A stretch of 64,000 nt of DNA from Strigops habroptila (taxonomy: Eukaryota > Chordata > Aves > Psittaciformes > Psittacidae), in assembly GCF_004027225.2 (NCBI RefSeq), contig NC_046358.1, forward strand, positions 65,429,028 through 65,493,027, in the 5' to 3' direction. The notes below the pieces were generated by a model. The model did not search any database. It worked only from the letters and a program-made list of their open reading frames with translations, and had not been told where the DNA came from. Positions 25,146 through 36,004 of this stretch are shown one piece after another. Each line of letters opens with the position of its first letter. Within the stretch, counting starts at the first letter, position 1. A program made the position numbers and the translations under genes.

Positions 25146-28100
25146 GTAGTGTGATACGGCTTATGGGAACCGATCTGTGAGTGTAGCTTTTGTGTCAAAC
25201 GGATCTACCTCTGTGAATGTCTTTTTAGAAGTGACTTGGCTAAAGGGCTCTGCCTTTGGAACATGATGCCCTGCATTGATCAGCAGTGCCTTTTCCAGCC
25301 ACACAACCCTGATGTGTTGTGTCAGGGGAGTGCAGCCTCCACAACATAACAAAGTGCCTGTAACTTTTAGGTGCCTGCAAAGGCACCTTTGCAGCTTTGT
25401 GGCAGTGGCAGAGGGCAGAGCAGGGGGCCTGGAGCTGCCATAGCTAAGGAGGAAGCAAATGCCTCTCCTCCTGTTCCGCAGGCTTCTCACTGCTCTTCCT
25501 ACAGGTGAACAAAGTTAGTGCAATGACTGTTCTTTGCAGAGTGTTTCCCCTTTGGCGTCACTTTTCAAATGGAAAAGATTTCCGATGCCACCATGAACCA
25601 GACATACTGCAGAGTTACAGAGCCTTTCTCTTGAAAGCTGTCATGAAATAAATACGTGTATGAGGTTATAAAAATGGGGTTTGCATAAACTGTCCTCTTT
25701 CAGCAAACATTTCACTTCCTATAATTGTGTGTGCTTTTGTTTGAACTTATCAAATATGTGATTGTTCTCCTTCAGGGAGATAAGAAATCCACGCTCCGGA
25801 TATGCAGAATGATGATGTTGTAATCACTCTTCAAAAGGAGATCCACAGTAAACAAATGTTGTGAGTCTGTCGCCTCTGCAGCTTCTTTCAGTGAGCTGCA
25901 GCACTTCCAGAAAACAGCTGGGACTATGAGGTGAGGAGAAATTTAGCTTAAGCACAAGTAGATAATTTTCTTCAGTCCCAGGAAAGACCAAAATTTACAG
26001 GTCTGTGTAAGAACACCTCGAAAATACTTTTTTCTAAGCAGCAAAGTGTTTTGCCTCAGAGTAGGTTGACTCTTTGAAGTTTGCCAGCTTTGCTATAAAC
26101 CAGTAAGACTGGGAAACAAAATTACATCTCTAAGGAAAAGCACTTAGACCAGATAACACCGTATAACAGCAACAGGGTTTTAGTGCACGAGGTGCATGAG
26201 ACTTTTATTGGTGGAATTACACCTGCCAAAACCACAAATCTTGGACACACAAGTGGGACAGAACAGGGCTAGTGCTGCTCCTTACTCTGCCAAGAGTTTG
26301 ACTCCTGTGATGCAGTGTGTCTGGTAAGCATGAAGTTGAACATGGTGAATAGGCTCCTAAGGTCCTCCTATTCTCTCACATGAGCAGTGTAGGAGGTGCC
26401 AATTTCCATCCAGTGTGGAGGTGCCCAATTCATTTCTGTGTTGTGCATGCGGCCAGATTTGTGTTAGTCTGCGAGAGATTTCTGCTCACAGCTGCTTAGT
26501 ACTGAAGGAATTGAAAAGAGCAAAGCTCAAAAGCTGTGTGTGGTTCAAAGTGTGGCCATAAAACTGTGAGTAGCTAGAGCAAGTACACATGGCAGCACCT
26601 GGGAACCATGGCAGTAGAGTAAGAGCCTTCTATACTATCACGATGCTTTACTGAGAAGGCGAATGATGAAATAGGCTCTGAAAGAGACTTTGTATCTTCC
26701 CTGTTTTCTCATCTTCCTCCTGAGAAGTGTTGGTGCCATTGAACATATTTACATTTGAAGTAAGATCTAACCTAGCAAAGTGTTTAAGCAAAGCTACACA
26801 TAGCCTTAGAGTTAAGCATATACATATGTATTTTGAAGATGGATTACTTTGCACTTTATTACTTATGCTGTACTCTTGGTTACAAATCTTACCTACGACT
26901 AAAACCTGTTGGCTAATAAGAACAAGACATTCAAAGGTCTCATATTCTGAGTGACTGTCACTGCCCCTGCACTCAGATCAAACCAACCCATTCAAAAAAT
27001 GTAAATCCAAGTTGATTTTTCTTGCTTTGAAAACAAAGGCTCAATTGTTAGAATTGTCTGTTATCTAAGCACTTTTGCAGAGTGTACATGGATTCATGTC
27101 CCTCGGCATAGTGCATCCTTTGTTTGGTTTGCTTTCAATATTTTTTTATGTAGGTGATTTTTTTTCTTCCTTGTGCTAAGAAAGGTAGTTTCATTTTTCA
27201 TCACTTCTTTTCCAAAGAATAAAATGTTTGTCTTTACAAAGTTTTCATTGAATGATAATCTGTAGTCTATTAACTATTGATTCATTGGCAGGATACTGGG
27301 TGACTACAACAGTGAAATACAAGCCTTGTCTCAGTGGAATCTGGATTTTCTCTCTTTACATTGGTTCAATTACCTAAAGATCAACAAATATGAGTTTTGT
27401 AAACACTTTCAAAATGAGATCAACACCTGAGCACCCTCATCAAATTTGCTTTCAAAGTGTCTGGCCCATCCAAATCCTGCCTGAGTCAGTGGTCTCAGCA
27501 ATTTAAAAGCAGGCTATTGCTTTTGAAGTGCTTAAAGATGGATTAAGGAGGCTAAATATAAACACCTAGATTGAAAATGATGGGGTTTAATTCCTTTGAG
27601 CCAAACTTTAATGTCCCCGTCCCTGATAAAATGAGGCCATGGGATTTACAGCTGCTATTGTGCCACAAGCATATGAATATTAGAATCTCTCTTTTCTAGG
27701 AACACGGAAGTTTTGTAATGTTTGATAGCTTGCTGAAGCTCTCCTGGACTCTAAAAAGTCCATAAAAATTCCATTATTAATATTTGTCTTTCGAAAGATA
27801 CTTCTAGACACAGAATGCCTTCAAGTAGCTGCATTTTCCAGTGGAGTATCCTTGCATGAAGGAGCATACAGGTACAAATACTCATTCTTAAAGAAATTCC
27901 ATTGCACATGTACAACCTCAGCTGCTGCATTTAAAATTTTTCTGAGAATCCCTTTGTTTCTTGTTCTCGATTTCTTCAAACAGTTCATGTCTGTTTTTGC
28001 AAAATGAGCTTGCACAGACATTCTGTTCAATGTGGTGGTCTTGTCCTGCTTGTGTGTCATTCTTAAGAAACAATCAGTTGAAAGAATAGAAGTAAACTTT

Positions 28101-28862
28101 GCAGTGACACAGGTTCAGTTCCAGGGATCCAACACGACAATATTTATGACACTGTTTCACGCTGTTGCCCGTATTTTTTTGCTGTTCTCTAACATGCTCA
28201 AAGGAGTTTCTGGATGCTTCCACCCATGTAAAAGAAAGCTACAGGTGTATATATTGTACAGAAGCTCAGCCAGAAGTAGCTGTGTGGCAGCTTGAAATCC
28301 ATGATCTGGTTACAGTACCTGGTTAGATCTGCTGCAGCCATATTCCCACATGTATTGGTTACATGCCAAAACGTTCTGTGAATTCTGCCATCGTCACAGT
28401 CGTTTAACTAAGTGAAAGTATTTATTTATACCCTTGAGAAATAGGGTTCAGTTTATTTAAGACTTAACCAAGCACTGCAGTAGCAAGGATGTACAGCGCA
28501 TTGTTAAGCACAGAAACCACAATCACCAGAAGGACCTTCTGTTTTATTTCCTGACCCAAACCACAGGAATTCTTTCCTTCTTTTCTTTCTATTCATGCAG
28601 GTACCATACCAGGAGGGTCAGCTCTCTCCAGCTGAGGAAATGAACCTGCAGGGAAACAGAACTAAATGCAAGGTAACAGGTTTCTTTTTTTTGGCTATGA
28701 AAATGAGTTTCAGATGTAAAGTTGTGATTTATATACATTAAATGTAACCCCTCAGTATCAGAAGATAAGTCCACTTGGGCCACTTAAGATCAAAAACAAG
28801 GGTAAAAAACATGCTGAGGGTCCATGCGACAACACCAGATTAAGGTACCTATTTATGTGAGA

Positions 28863-28896
28863 AATAAATAATAATAATCATCATCATCATCATCAT
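28863..28896. repeat. Compound microsatellite (AAT)n(CAT)6
   Basis: AAT-rich units occupy 28863-28878 and six perfect CAT units follow at 28879-28896. The length suggests it may vary between individuals. Confidence 0.95.
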
Positions 28897-30691
28897 AATT
28901 TTGCAAGCTTCTCTGTCTACCATGTGTTACTTGAAATTGGAGGAAACAAAGATTCTGGTGCAATGGTTTCTCTCTTTCACAGTGCTAGCTTGGAGCTGCC
29001 TTTTGCTACTCAAGGTTATTGCTTTCTTGGACCTTAAATTGGTTTCTTCTGAGTGAACTCAGAAGAAGTTATGACCTAAATGTTACTTGAATTAATGTAT
29101 TCTTGTTTCAGTCTTTATTTTTCTCTTGGAGCCACTTCTAGCTTAAATTACCTCGTATTTCAGGGCTTGAAGACAAGGTCACACTCATGCAAAGAGTTAG
29201 AAGTATGGGATGTTTCAAGTTTGCTTTCAGTATTTTAAGAGAAACAAGTTTGAACACAGTTATTCCTGATCTTATGAAATAACTCTGTCAGTGCTAACAG
29301 CCCTTATTATTGTATAAAGCCACTTGCTTAGTGATGTATTCTTCAGCAAAAGTGGAGGGAGTGACAAGCCAACCCATATAAAGAGCAAGATGTAAATCAT
29401 AGCTGGAGCTGGAGGACTCCTTGGCCACAAGTAATTCTGCAGCTGATTTTAATCTTCTTCCTTCTGATGAACGTTGCTTTCCCTTTGCAGAGACCACAGC
29501 CATACCGAGCCCAATTGCATGGCCACATAGGCTGCACACGTAATACTTGGTCTGTCAGCTGCTCATGAGTGATACGTTGCAACAACTCAGTGCACAGTTT
29601 TGCTGGTTAGAATCATGGCTCTCCTGGCATGGTTCTGAACTGTCAGTACAAAGGCAAAATGTTAGTGTCTAGCATCCAGAAATTCTCTTCAGGGAGAGTA
29701 AGCACCAGTATTAAGGCTCACTTTCTATGAGAATAAGCAATGGATTGCATTTTCCTGGTTACATGGCTGTGTCAATTTTCCTGGAAGACAAAGGCTAAAG
29801 GCACTATTCTAGCATAAGCTGAGCTTTTCTAACAAGTGGACTCTGATGTTTTGTAGAATTCTTTTAATCCTGTAGTAGTATTCTGTGCACTCGCTGCTTT
29901 TTCTAAATACATTGCTATTACTTGCCTTATTCAGAGCAATATCAAGGTTTTCTGCTGTTATGGGGAAATATTTGTCTGCATGAACTAGGTCTCAGTCACT
30001 TGTGTGTGTCCCAAGTGACGAAAAAAGTAGGGAAACTGGGAGTAGGAAAGGGTGTATAACACAGGGTGGCCATGATGGGTGATAAATTAACAGAGTCGCT
30101 TGCTATGATGGAGAAGATTAGAGAGTTCTGAACAGACAATGAGCAGTCTGCAGATAAGCTAGAGAAAAGAACAGTATAAAGTAAGGCCAGACTTTTCAAG
30201 AGTGGCTAACTTCCTCAGACCACAAAAAAATCTTGAAGTTTGGGATTTTGGCAGTGGTGAATAAAGTCCTCTTTCACAATTTTCATCAGAAGACACAGCA
30301 AGGTGGGAACTTCCGAAGGATGAAACTGGGTTTCTGTATTTCATTTCTGGATACTTTATATTTCACTGTTGCCAAACGCAATGTGCAAAGAGAAACTGAG
30401 CCCCAAACGTCACATTTTAAATAAGATCATCTTCCTTAAAAAGAGCTTATTTATTAATATTTGGCATAAATCAATTATGTGATGTCATGCTTCCTGATCA
30501 TTAAACTTCCAAAAAGCACTGTGTACAGCTTCAGGAATGCAGAAATGTACGATAATACTGAGGCAGATGCTATCATTCCACAGGTCTCCCATAGCTTTTT
30601 CTTCTGTTGTCCTTCCACAGACCAGACAAGTTCACCTATCATACAATCTTTCTGTGAAAGAAATCGATAAAATGAGTAGAAGCAGCCAACT

Positions 30692-30715
30692 GGGGGGGGG
30701 GGGGGAGGGGGGGGG
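30692..30715 (+). repeat. Poly-G tract, G14-A-G9
   Basis: Fourteen G, one A and nine G lie on the plus strand within otherwise AT-rich DNA. The tract has the composition needed for an intramolecular G-quadruplex on the G strand. Such tracts are also prone to sequencing-length errors, so the exact count is uncertain. Confidence 0.95.
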
Positions 30716-32739
30716 AGCAGCGAGCAGCATATAAGCCAAAGAATAGGAGAAGTTTTTGCTTTTTTGTGTTTTCTGTGTGTATTCAATTTGTATTTGTCCA
30801 CCATTTGTTCAGGCCTCTCTCTTGTCTCTTGGAAGGTAATTTGATTGTATCTGCTGCCTTGATTTTCCGATGCTCCTTATGGAGACAGTTCCATGTGCTG
30901 GATACTTTTTATATTAACCGAGATGCCTGAATTCACTCTCTGCTCTCAACTTCCACCACTTAAAAATGACAAACTTCATTTCTTGTGTTTTCCTGAAGCT
31001 GCTGTGTTTCCCCAGCAGCTGGGACAAAGAATCCTTAACCCACCTCCAGTTTGATTCATAACCTATTCCCCCTGCGTGTTACTCTCTGTTCGTTCACATA
31101 ATGTAAATGTAGAGTACAGACTCCAATGAGTTGCTTCAAATTTTAACTTCTAAGTGGTTTTCCCTCTTAGAATATACATGTCTTTTTTTAAGAGGCTTCT
31201 AAAGTAGAATGTTACATGGAAAATTTGAAGTGAAGATGCACCCATTTTTATCTTAATGATTTGCTTATTAGGCGCTCATAAACATTAGGAAATTGTTTGA
31301 AAAGTTACCATTTGCATATGGCAAGAGAAAATTATTTCCATCAGCTGTTCTGAATAGAAAATGCTGATCATTCTCTGTACATTAGGAGAACTGGCTAGAT
31401 CTGCACTCATTTTAAGTCGGGTATGTTCCTCGGATTAGGGTCAGAAGGAAGTTGGAGGAAATTGCTCCTTTTAAATGTCCTGTTCTTTAAGGAGCTGCGT
31501 GGGTCCAACATCTACCCATCTAAGCTGTGAAGGAAAACTCTCTGACATAATGTGCAGCAAAACCTGAGCTTCATCTAAAAGTTGTGAGTCATAAAATTTG
31601 TGAGAGTGGTATTCAGGGAAGTCTGATGTCGCAATGCACATCACATCAGTATTGCAGATCTAGTACATTTGGTACTGCTGTGGCTTGAAATTGCTGACTT
31701 GTAATTTTTCTTTTGGATCGACTGAGTCAGCAGGTTGAGTGTATTTGGAGTTGTTTTATTTCCTCAGCAATTCTGCTTTCAAGTGGTTGCAGTGAAAATA
31801 CATCACGACATTTCCTGCGTTCCTTAGCGAAAGTCATTGTTTTTAATTTTACTTTTTACTTTGTATACAGTTGCGACCCCTGTAAATAGAGGAATCCTCT
31901 TTATTCATATTTGACAAGCACTCAAGCCTAAATGTTAACAAACACCAGGGCAGTACGTGACTGCACTAAATATGATAAACAGAAGTAGCTGCAGAGACCT
32001 TCCTATCCATTCATCTTGGATGAGGGATTTTGCATGGGATCAACATCCTGCAATTGAGAGACACCTGGTCTTGCTTCATCTCCTTTCAGACCTGAGCTGT
32101 GTTATCAAATGCTGTTACTTAAAGCCGGAGAAGAGGGCTTGTGTTTCACCCTAGCCAGTCGTTTGTAACGTGAAGGATGAGGAGTAATGAGGTGAGGGCA
32201 CGAAAGAAGACCAAAAGAACATGAGAATTATGCACTACTGACAGAGTTGCTCTCTTTATCAAGGCACTTGCAGTTTCAAGCTGGTTGCATGCCCTGGCCA
32301 TGTCATCAGGTTATCAAGGCCTGGTACCACCTTTCCTCTTGGACAGCAGGAGCTGCACTGCAGCACACACTTGATGTGTGGTCTAGGCATGGCCTGGGCT
32401 GGCTTGGGTTGCTAGAGCATATGAACATTTGCATTTGGGGTATAGAACTGAAGCCTGGAGGAATAACCACAGCTAGGAAAGACTGTCTTCAAGAGAGTGC
32501 TTGCAGATAAAGAGATGTCTTGCAAGACCTAGGGAAATGTAAAGGAATGATGTATAATATTAAAAGGGTTACAGCAGAGAGAACAGGCTGGACTTACGAA
32601 AGTCACTACTGTTGAAGACACAGACAAAGCATGGCAGGTATGTAGGAGAAGAAGGAATCACACTGGGCATGGACTAGGGGCACAGAAGAGCAGAGAAACA
32701 ACTAATTGCAGAGAAACCCAGTCGAGAAGAATAGTCTGC

Positions 32740-33321
32740 CCATAGAATCATAGAATAGTTAGGGTTGGAAAGGACCTTAAGATCATCTAGTTCCAACCCC
32801 CTGCCGTGGGGAGGGACGCCTCACACTAGACCATGTTGCCAGGCTCTGTCCAGCCTGGCCTTGAACACTGCCAGAGATGGAGCATTTACCGCTTCTCTGG
32901 GCAACCTGTGCCAGCACCTCACCACCCTCACAGGGAAGAACTTCTTTGTTATATCTAACCTGAACTTCCCCTGTTTAAGTTTGAACCCATTCCCCCTGGT
33001 CCTATCACTACAGTCCCTGATGAAAAGTCCCTCTCCAGCATCCTTGTAGGCCCCCTTTAGATATTGGAAGGCAGGTCTGAGGTCTCCACGCAGCTTTTCT
33101 TCTCCAGGCTGAACAGCCCCAACTTTCTCAGCCTGTCTTCATACAGGAGGTGCTCCAGCCCCCCGATCATTGTCGTGGCCTCCTCTGGACTTGCTCCAAC
33201 AGCTCCATGTCCTTCTTATGTTGAGGACACCAGAACTGCACACAGTGCTGCAAGTGGGGTGTCACAAGAGCAGAGTAGAGGAGCGGGATCACCTCCTTTG
33301 ACCTGCTGGTCACGCTTCTTT
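32740..33321 (-). mobile_element. CR1 LINE, 3' 580 bp
   Basis: The minus-strand CR1 3' end lies at 32740, with CATAGAATCATAGAATAG on the plus strand (two end-repeat units). It covers the 3' UTR and about the last 165 codons of ORF2. The antisense of GCTGAACAGCCCC, GGACTTGCTCCAACAGC and CTTATGTTGAGGACACC corresponds to the conserved EYCVQFW...[13 protein letters not shown] region. Small indels break the frame (for example ATGTTGCCAGGCT lacks bases of the subfamily pattern). It is truncated at CTGGTCACGCTTCTTT, in the ILGCIKR region. It belongs to the TAGTTAGGGTTGGAAAGGAC group. Confidence 0.96.
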
Positions 33322-35730
33322 AATATACCACTGATCACTGAAGCATTTTTAAGCAATTCTCTTGGTCTGATTGTAAAACATCTGTGCAAAGTAAGCATGC
33401 AAACAATACTTGGGGTTTTTTTGTGAAAATAACAAAACATGTAAGTCTGGTGGACATCACAAAAATATTAGAGACTTATTCAAGAGTAATTACAGCCTCA
33501 GACATGAAATTAGTAAGAACAACTGTACATACCAACGTGAGGGGAAAAAGACTGTACGTTCACTTGGCAAAAGATGGGAACATATTTGTAAAGATGGTTT
33601 AAAAGCTTCTGGCATACAGCAGACATAGACTCAGAGCAAATATATTCCATACGTCACTGGAGCCTAACTTGCAGGTTGGCAAATATCCTGCAGGCTTGAG
33701 TTGGAGTTTTAAATTTGATCTTCCTCTGCATATTACCTGTGTCTATACAGTTGTTGTCTCACTGCTTTCAAGCATTTCCTGACTTCTGTGATTTCACTCT
33801 GTGTTCTCTCTGCTTTGGGGCTACTAGCAGATCCCCATGTTTTATGATTTTTAGTGAAAGCCATGGTCTTCCTGTATAGCAAATAGACTCAAAGGCTGAG
33901 AGCCTGGTAAGTGAAGGATATTCAGACAGAAGAAATAAGACAGAAAAAATAGGCAAGCTAGACTTTGCTTCCTTATATGAGTCTGAATTCTCATATATCT
34001 AAAATCTGCCAATCGTTTTTAATATTCTAGATGGAAAATGCTTGGTTTAACCATAGTGGGTATCACTAGAAAAAAAAAGAGATTACATATAATCTGTGTA
34101 TTATATGTAACTAGTGGAAATCAAAGCTCTGTTGCAATGACTTTTGTCGTTGCTTCCATAGAGTCAGCTTCCTTGCACATTCCTCTGAAACAGCTGGTGC
34201 TGGCATTTGCCCTCTGCAGAACGGTGGCCCAGAGCTGCGATGCAGGCTGTGGAGGCAGAAGGTGAGAGGTACTTGGAGAAGAGAGGGCTGGGGGGAGCTT
34301 ATGTACCCAAAATGATTTTCTGCGCATGTTTGGGTCAACCCACTTGCTGAAGTAAGAAAAGATCCACTAAGAGGTACAGGAGGGAGTGCCATACTCCAGT
34401 TCTCGTGGTCATTGGGAACGATGACATTCATTTTCCCTCGTTAGTATCTTCTGTGTTTCTGTGCAGAATATTAGATAAGGTTTGAGTCACAATGATGTAG
34501 GAAAAGAGCTATTGAAAATATTCCTTTTGTGGGTGCTAGATGGCGCCGTGGATTAATGCTCAGACCATTTATCTGAGGGGTGTTCTGGGGCAAACCGGGC
34601 TTGGTCAGGTAACAACTTGGCAATTAGTTTGCCTGTGGGAATTAAAACCTGGATCAATGGAAGTGTTCAGATTCTTAAATCCTCCTGAGTGCCCAGCCTT
34701 TCCTGGATGTCAGCATAGACTCATAGCTGGAATCGTACCACTACAAATGGGGCCATGGTCCTTGATGGACACCAGTGTCTCCTGCAACAGGAACCACTTG
34801 CTCACCCCAATGGTGGGCTCTAAAAAGGCAGGTGACTGAGATAACAGAAATTCTGCATGTTCATTAATATACACAGGTGGAGAAAAGTACAGCTGCTGGT
34901 GCTGCACCTGAGGTTAGTGTCAGCTTATCAACCATAAAAGTCCCTTTAGATCACTTACATTAAAAAAAGCAAAAGTAAGAAACCAACAACCCATAACTTC
35001 TTTGGCAACACGGAGATGTATTTCTGTTTTTTCAGGCTATTTCTGTGGTGGTGTTGTTAAAGGATACTCGCCTGGAATCATCCAAACTTTCCACTGAACT
35101 ACTAAAAAAAAAAAAAAAGTAAAGCACAATAGAATAAACTGGAAAGCTCATCCCTGCGCAAATGTCAGCACACTGTTGGGCATGGGATTTGTATTCAGAC
35201 AAAGTCTTGTTCTTTCTTTTGTGGGAAAAAAGAGTCTTACTTAAAAACAAATGGCTTATAAAACAATGCAAAGAGGCTGGGGAAGACCACTTTATTGTGA
35301 AAAACTGAAAATTCAAAGAGCACCATGTGAGAACTTAAACAACAGTCAGCAATGGGAGCAGCCACAATTTGGAGGATGGTCAGTGGAGACTCGGAATTGT
35401 TTAAAAGGGGTTAAATATCCAGCTCAAGCAGATACAGTAAATTGTTGCTCTGTGGAGGGATATGAAGCAAATTCAGAGATAACCAGCTTCAAACTCTCCA
35501 GCCGTTCATTATCATCATCACTGGCCACAGCTGTTAGCAGAAAGACAGCTGAATACCTCGCCTAGGAAGTAAGCCATGCTTTGGAGAGGCTGAAACACCG
35601 TGATGCCATCACCAGCCTTAGCTGTGTGGATATGTGACAGGCCTTCATATTCAGTTGAAATGACAGGCATGGGGTGTCCAGATAGGAGGTTTTCCTCTCC
35701 GGGTTCCATTTGTGATTAGCAGTGCACAAA
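33322..35730. other. Unique sequence with a tRNA-like segment
   Basis: About 2.4 kb. A tRNA-like 5' half at about 34537-34580 is described under findings, and an A15 run lies at 35104-35118. The short overlapping frames at 33384-33628 and 34111-34431 show no family features. Confidence 0.55.
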
Positions 35731-36004
35731 GGCGGTGAGGCGGGAGACCCGGGCACAGGCTGCACCTCCACTGAGGGTCCTTTCCCACCCTTTCTCCTCA
35801 GCCTATTCCAACGCAGGCTCCGTGGCTCCGCAACTGCTGGACGAGGACTCTCCTCTGCTGAGTGCTGCCCTTACACAAACAACTGCCTTCAAGCTTTTAA
35901 AGCAAAAAAAAAAAAAAAAAGAAAAAAACGAAGGTGGAAAAATAACCTGTCTTAGATAAAGCACCTTGGGAAGAAGCTCCAGAGGTTTGTTTCAGCAGAA
36001 AAAG
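35731..36004 (+). other. CpG cluster followed by a consensus splice donor
   Basis: Between 35731 and about 35850 there are at least seven CpG dinucleotides (GGCGGTGAGGCGGGAGACCC, then CGCAG, CCGTGG, CCGCAAC, CGAGG), far more than in nearby DNA. A good 3' splice-site context (CCACCCTTTCTCCTCAG) ends at 35801, and a consensus 5' splice site, AAAAG|GTGAGT, follows at 36004/36005. Between them is a poly-A run. The frame through the CpG-rich part, which includes LLDEDSPLLSAALTQ, ends at 35959 before the donor, so any exon here would be untranslated or non-coding. This is inferred from sequence signals only. Confidence 0.3.
35904..35928 (+). repeat. Poly-A tract, A17-G-A7
   Basis: Seventeen A, one G and seven A follow the CpG-rich segment. 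It could be a simple repeat or the tail of a retrocopy ending at about 35903. No flanking target-site duplication is evident, and avian CR1 does not normally mobilise polyadenylated mRNAs. Confidence 0.9.

Larger units (their letters stand above)
25146..32739. other. Long unique stretch, no gene recognised
   Basis: About 7.6 kb of AT-rich DNA without a CR1 copy or recognisable coding exon. It contains a compound trinucleotide repeat at 28863-28896 and a G tract at 30692-30715. The proline-run frame on the minus strand at 30475-30804 is a by-product of that G tract, not a gene. Confidence 0.65.

Noticed and set aside
30475-30804. Minus-strand frame with a run of prolines
   Set aside because: The prolines are simply the reverse strand of the G14-A-G9 tract.
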